This document shows positions 60,241-64,000 of a stretch of DNA of 64,000 bases, in pieces (position 1 is the first letter of the stretch; each line of letters starts with the position of its first letter). Origin of the DNA: Diadema setosum (Eukaryota; Echinodermata; Echinoidea; Diadematoida; Diadematidae); NCBI GenBank assembly GCA_033980235.1, contig CM067079.1:27547562-27611561 (forward strand), read 5' to 3'. Below the pieces are notes generated by a model. It made no database searches, was not told the DNA's origin, and worked only from the letters and a program-made list of their open reading frames with translations. The position numbers were made by a program, and so were the translations under genes.

Positions 60241-61455
60241 CATGCAGCTACATTGTTTATTAAAATTTAATGATGATCATATATCTGAAAGATGTTCTTA
60301 ACAAGAAGTTATTCTTTTGTGATGCAAAAGTCTCAACTTACCACATAAATTAGGATTCTTACTAGGAATTATGAATGGAGTTTTGAGCATTTAATGTTCA
60401 TAAGCCTTATGATGTGTAAAACAATTTCATATCTTTTATTTTGTTTCAACAAAGAATAAAAGTCCAATGAACATCACGCAAAAATCAATATACCATCATA
60501 TTCTACATGCAGGTAGAATAAAAAGATGTAATACTAACACAATATATTAAGAAGCCTAGATGCATGGAATTATCAAGTAATGTTGAAAATGGAGGGGAAG
60601 CTCGAAAGCAAAGCTTCTAATATACATTACCCAAAAACCATTATTAATAAGGTACAGAAAAAAAAAATCCTATACAGTACTGCAGAGATACATGGTTGCG
60701 GACAAAAATACATCGGACATTAATGACAACATTCAAAGCCAGCAATTAGTTGGGGGGGGGGGGGGGGGGGTCCTGAGGAGAGTTTGAAATGGATCATAAC
60801 CTCCATCACTTTAATATGATATAGTTTAGGAGTACCGCCTCGACATTATCGAGCAAACTTGATTTTCATCTTGAATTAAAACAACAACAAAAACTGGTGA
60901 AGGCATAAACGAAACTGTCCAAACGCAATACCGTACAAACTATTCATTAAACATCAACCAAGGAGCAATGTGAGGTACCTCTTTCAGTTCTCTCACAGTT
61001 CCAAGGTGTTGATAATGTACACTTTGACATCATGAGGTCATTCGGTCTTGTCTTAAAACTAAAACTGTCATTATTGTTTTCAAAGATCTCTTTAATTGGA
61101 TATTAATTGGCAGCAGGCGACATCAGCCCCAAATTTGCAGGATTCTCAGGCCAAAGATGCACATCAGTCCTGCAATTGCCTTCATTGCAACCACATCTGA
61201 TGTTGTTCAGCACTTCCTCAGGGGTCAGAGGGCGATTATTTGTCATAGAAACAGGATGAAATGAAAACTTGCTTCACCAACCGTTGAAGTCCTTTGGCTT
61301 TGGTGCCAGGCCAGAGACAGTATTGTAGGTAACTTGGGTGGTATCAGAGATGGCATCAGACCAGCATCTGCACCATCCAGTTTTTGGGTCAAAGCTTTCA
61401 ATTAATGGGAGGGTTGGCTTGTGGGACTTCAGACGCATTGATGGCAGGTTGTTCA

Positions 61456-61601
61456 GGGGGCATTTCATGAAGCGTTTTGTCAGATATATATATATATATA
61501 TTACAAACTATTGTAAGCTCCTAAAATCCTTCCATCTGATTGGCTGAGAGCAAATTTGTCAGGCAAATTTGTCAGACAAAACGCTTCATGAAATGCCCCC
61601 A
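61456..61601. mobile_element. MITE with GGGGGCATTTCATGAAGCG ends
   Basis: GGGGGCATTTCATGAAGCGT then TTTGTCAGA at the left; the exact inverse at the right, ending GAAATGCCCCC. The interior has a (TA)n run. AGG follows the right end and CAGG precedes the left, so the target duplication is not certain. Confidence 0.88.
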
Positions 61602-61811
61602 GGTTATCATGATTGGAAGGTCAAGGTATGCGTAGACGGCACTGGTGACACTTCCCATCCTTTCCTAAGGAGGGAGGGTGATCGAGTGTCAGTGAAGGAG
61701 GGTTCCTTAGCCTATATGCTTGGAAGGCTTGCCACAGAAGGCTACCTTGAACATAGCGTTGGCAAGATGGTTGTTAAGATGGAAGGCATGGGCCTGACGG
61801 TAATCTTGTAA
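61602..61811 (+). other. Open frame of unknown nature next to the MITE
   Basis: Reads GYHDWKVKVCVDGTGDTS, FLRREGDRVSVKEGSLAYM, LATEGYLEHSVGKMVV and stops at 61811. On the opposite strand the left side of the MITE is also open (SFDPKTGWCRCWSDAI, DTTQVTYNTVSGLAPK). I recognise neither. The MITE interrupts this sequence; one of the two strands may be a decayed gene or transposon ORF. Confidence 0.25.
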
Positions 61812-61895
61812 AGGTTGGGGCAAAGTCTCCAGAAGGTGAAGTACTCCGCTCTATTGTTTTGAAATGGGTCAGTACTCGGCTGATTTCATCCAAGG

Positions 61896-62556
61896 ATCTT
61901 TGAACTTGAACTTTATTCAGTTTCATAAAAAAAGAATAATTATATCATTTGTTCAATGACAAACTGAGGACAGGAAACGAGTACATGAACATGCATACGT
62001 AACATAATAACAACTATAAATGAAACATGGAAACTACAAAAGACCGGAGTCTTGTCAGGGTAGTTCCCAACAGAAAGAATAATAGGAAGCAATATTGCTT
62101 TACGATCAAGACATAGGACAGGTAAAAATGTTACAAAAAACAAACAAACAAACAGACAAACATACACAAAAAACATATTATCATTAATGAAATGACAGTG
62201 TTTAGTCATATCACCCCTAGAAAACAAAAACCATAAGATTATCTATAATCATAGTGTAATTCATAATGACAATTCTAACTTTCTAACAAGTGTCTTTTCA
62301 GATTTTTCTTAAAAATATTTGTAGTTGAAGAATTTATAACTGTATCTGGTAAAGAATTCCACAATGAGGGTGCAGTGTGTCTAAAAGTGTGCATTACATA
62401 CATCTTATCTACCTTAAATAAATGATATTTATTACTAATGCGAGTATTGTAACTATGAATTTGATAATTAGATTTAAACATACCAGAAATCATCTCAGGT
62501 AACGAATTCATTTTATGCTTGAACTGTATACATAGGAATATCAAACTTATTCAATT
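61896..62556 (-). mobile_element. LINE 3' remnant on the minus strand
   Basis: The minus-strand frame from about 62544 to a stop at 62275 reads MNSLPEMISGMF, HSYNTRISNKYHL, RHTAPSLWNSLPDTVI and FKKNLKRHLLES, the conserved C-terminus of CR1/L2-like LINE polyproteins. A 3' UTR runs to a GTTCAAGTTCAA tail near 61900. Truncated at the 5' side next to the GACGTC block. Confidence 0.85.
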
Positions 62557-62569
62557 CCCTGATAGCAGA

Positions 62570-62990
62570 GACACGTCAGAACGACGTCTATTTCACGTCA
62601 GCGCTGTCGTCAGAAAGACGTCGTAAACTGTCGACAAAATTACGTCATCTTGCTCAAATGGAAGACGTAAAAAACGTTATGTTTAGACGTCAGAAAGACG
62701 TCTAATATGTCGTCTTAACGACGTAAATAGACAAAGATAATGGACGTCATTTATACGTCTTAGACTGACATCAAAATGTCGTATCTTTGCTCAATATGGA
62801 AGACGTCAAAAAGACGTCATATTTGTGACGTCTGCCTGACGTCTAGCTGGTCGTACAAAGACGCCTTAATGACGTTCCCATTACTTCTTGAAAGACAAAA
62901 TATCACGTCAGAATAACGTCATAAACACGTCAATTTTTTACTTGTATTGGTACGGAAAAGACGTCTTAAAGATGTCACTTTGACGTTGTT
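62570..62990. repeat. GACGTC/ACGTC-saturated block
   Basis: About thirty ACGTC/GACGT occurrences in roughly 420 bp, many as GACGTC or TGACGTCA-like palindromes. A longer unit with TTTGCTCAATATGGAAGACGT (62782) also appears at about 62650 (CTTGCTCAAATGGAAGACGT), suggesting roughly 135-bp duplication. No coding frame. Probably the body of a non-autonomous DNA element. Confidence 0.8.
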
Positions 62991-62999
62991 TTTAAGTCG

Positions 63000-64000
63000 A
63001 GATACATTAATTGCTATGTTAATTACAAGATCTAACAAAGGTATGGGCATCTTCAGGTGCAATCCTACGAATCTAATCGTCTACTCCTTAAGTCCTAAAT
63101 CCTATTCCTATGCCTATGCCTACCACCTATTCCTAGCTACTGGACAGTTGCATCACGTTTCTTTATAAACGGGCAAAAAGTTGTAATGCTTCATGGCATG
63201 GTTACTAAACTAGGCCACAATTTTGTGAGAATATGAAAATATGTCGCCATAACACAAGATTGGATTGGACGGATAAATGGTATTTTATTGAAGTATTCAT
63301 GTCTCGCAGTCATACGACTGAATTGCACATAGAATTACATCGTAAAAGAGACAATAGATATTACAAAAAAGGTATTCATACAAATGAAACACGTAAAATA
63401 CTGACATCAAGAAACGAGGTCATACGACAGAACATGTAAACCTACAGACTGGAGGATAAAAAAGAAGGAAATAAGAAGGTGTACACCAACAGAGCGCATA
63501 TACAATATTGGGTGGGATATACATGCCTGCGAGAAACAAGGGCGTGACACCTGTGAATTGTGTATCATAACAAACAGATTATCCAATAATTGAAATAACA
63601 CGCAAAATTAACGCTTTCATAAGTGTAAGCCACAGACTCTACACACGTACATTATACCTCTTTACACAAAAGATATCATCTTTGTGGTGTAAATAGGAAG
63701 AAATAAGAGGGATCACATCAATGAGCATAAAATTGATCAAAGTGACACGAAACTCATTATCCGAATACGACATGCGACATAATGTTGGGTAAACTACTTC
63801 TTCTTCTCGTAAAATAAGTGTATACAGTTAAATGTGATTATCATCGCATTAAAAAAAAAACCATATTACAATCATACAGTACAAAAAGCATTGCTTAAAG
63901 CCGAATATGAGAGAAGCCGGAAAGGCCAAGAGAAAACGGGAAATAGGAGTATACATCGTAACATACACACAACGGGAAATAAAAATCTACCCATTGCAAA
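63000..64000. other. AT-rich end of window, nothing recognised
   Basis: No domain-bearing frames, no exon-like segments and no inverted repeats noticed in the last kilobase. Confidence 0.5.

Noticed and set aside
1..64000. CRISPR arrays, bacterial operons or phage genes
   Set aside because: No regular spacer-repeat arrays or prokaryotic gene arrangement; spliced exons and SINE/LINE content show a eukaryote.

Overview
This is eukaryotic, AT-rich, repeat-dense DNA. It carries intron-split exons with GT/AG borders, long microsatellites, 5'-truncated non-LTR retrotransposons, a Penelope-like element, tRNA-derived SINEs and many foldback or MITE-like DNA elements. The single clear protein-coding gene is a type C leucine-rich-repeat GPCR with LDLa modules (relaxin-receptor/GRL101 type). 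Such receptors are found in echinoderms, other invertebrate deuterostomes and molluscs. With this repeat content I infer a marine invertebrate deuterostome, most likely an echinoderm, but the sequence does not prove the species.

Receptor gene (+ strand, about 6.6-35.2 kb, possibly starting near 0.48 kb). The exons join in one consistent reading frame. Two LDLa exons (6636-6770, 12460-12585) are bounded by phase 1 introns. A cysteine-rich LRR N-cap exon (13276-13390) switches from phase 1 to phase 2. A divergent 75-bp candidate LRR exon (14795-14869) follows, then eleven LRR exons of exactly 72 bp, all phase 2. One intronless exon (34038-35169) encodes the hinge, all seven membrane helices and the C-tail. 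The assembled visible part is about 790 residues. The N-terminus is not certain; a signal-peptide-like exon at 477-558 has the right phase. The protein should be a plasma-membrane receptor with an LDLa+LRR ectodomain. The introns hold a mariner-ended palindrome (23.2-23.8 kb), a Penelope-like element with hammerhead-ribozyme-like cores (24.6-25.8 kb), a LINE tail (28.4-28.7 kb), a SINE (15.5-15.8 kb) and a 2-kb stretch studded with one 13-bp motif (9.6-11.5 kb).

35.2-64 kb is mostly gene-poor. After a probable 3' UTR come foldback elements (37.8, 38.9 kb), a 3.5-kb inverted pair of tandem arrays (40.9-44.4 kb) with a 1.1-kb DNA element inserted in one arm, and one good unidentified coding exon on the minus strand (44582-44719). 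Next are a long (TA)n tract and a 4.55-kb composite element with GATCGA-rich arms (46.16-50.71 kb) enclosing two further elements. A Penelope remnant (51.0-51.25 kb), a ~165-bp tandem array (52.9-53.8 kb) and a 1.17-kb TIR element (55.0-56.2 kb) follow. The window ends with a LINE reverse transcriptase still open for about 430 codons (56.7-58.6 kb), a small MITE (61.5 kb), a minus-strand LINE tail (61.9-62.55 kb) and a GACGTC-saturated block (62.57-63.0 kb).

Apart from the receptor, the main theme is a set of apparently non-autonomous elements whose sequence is saturated with one short motif each (CAGATACGTTACC, TTCATTCAAATT, GATCGA, AGCGTTGG/GCGGT, GACGTC).
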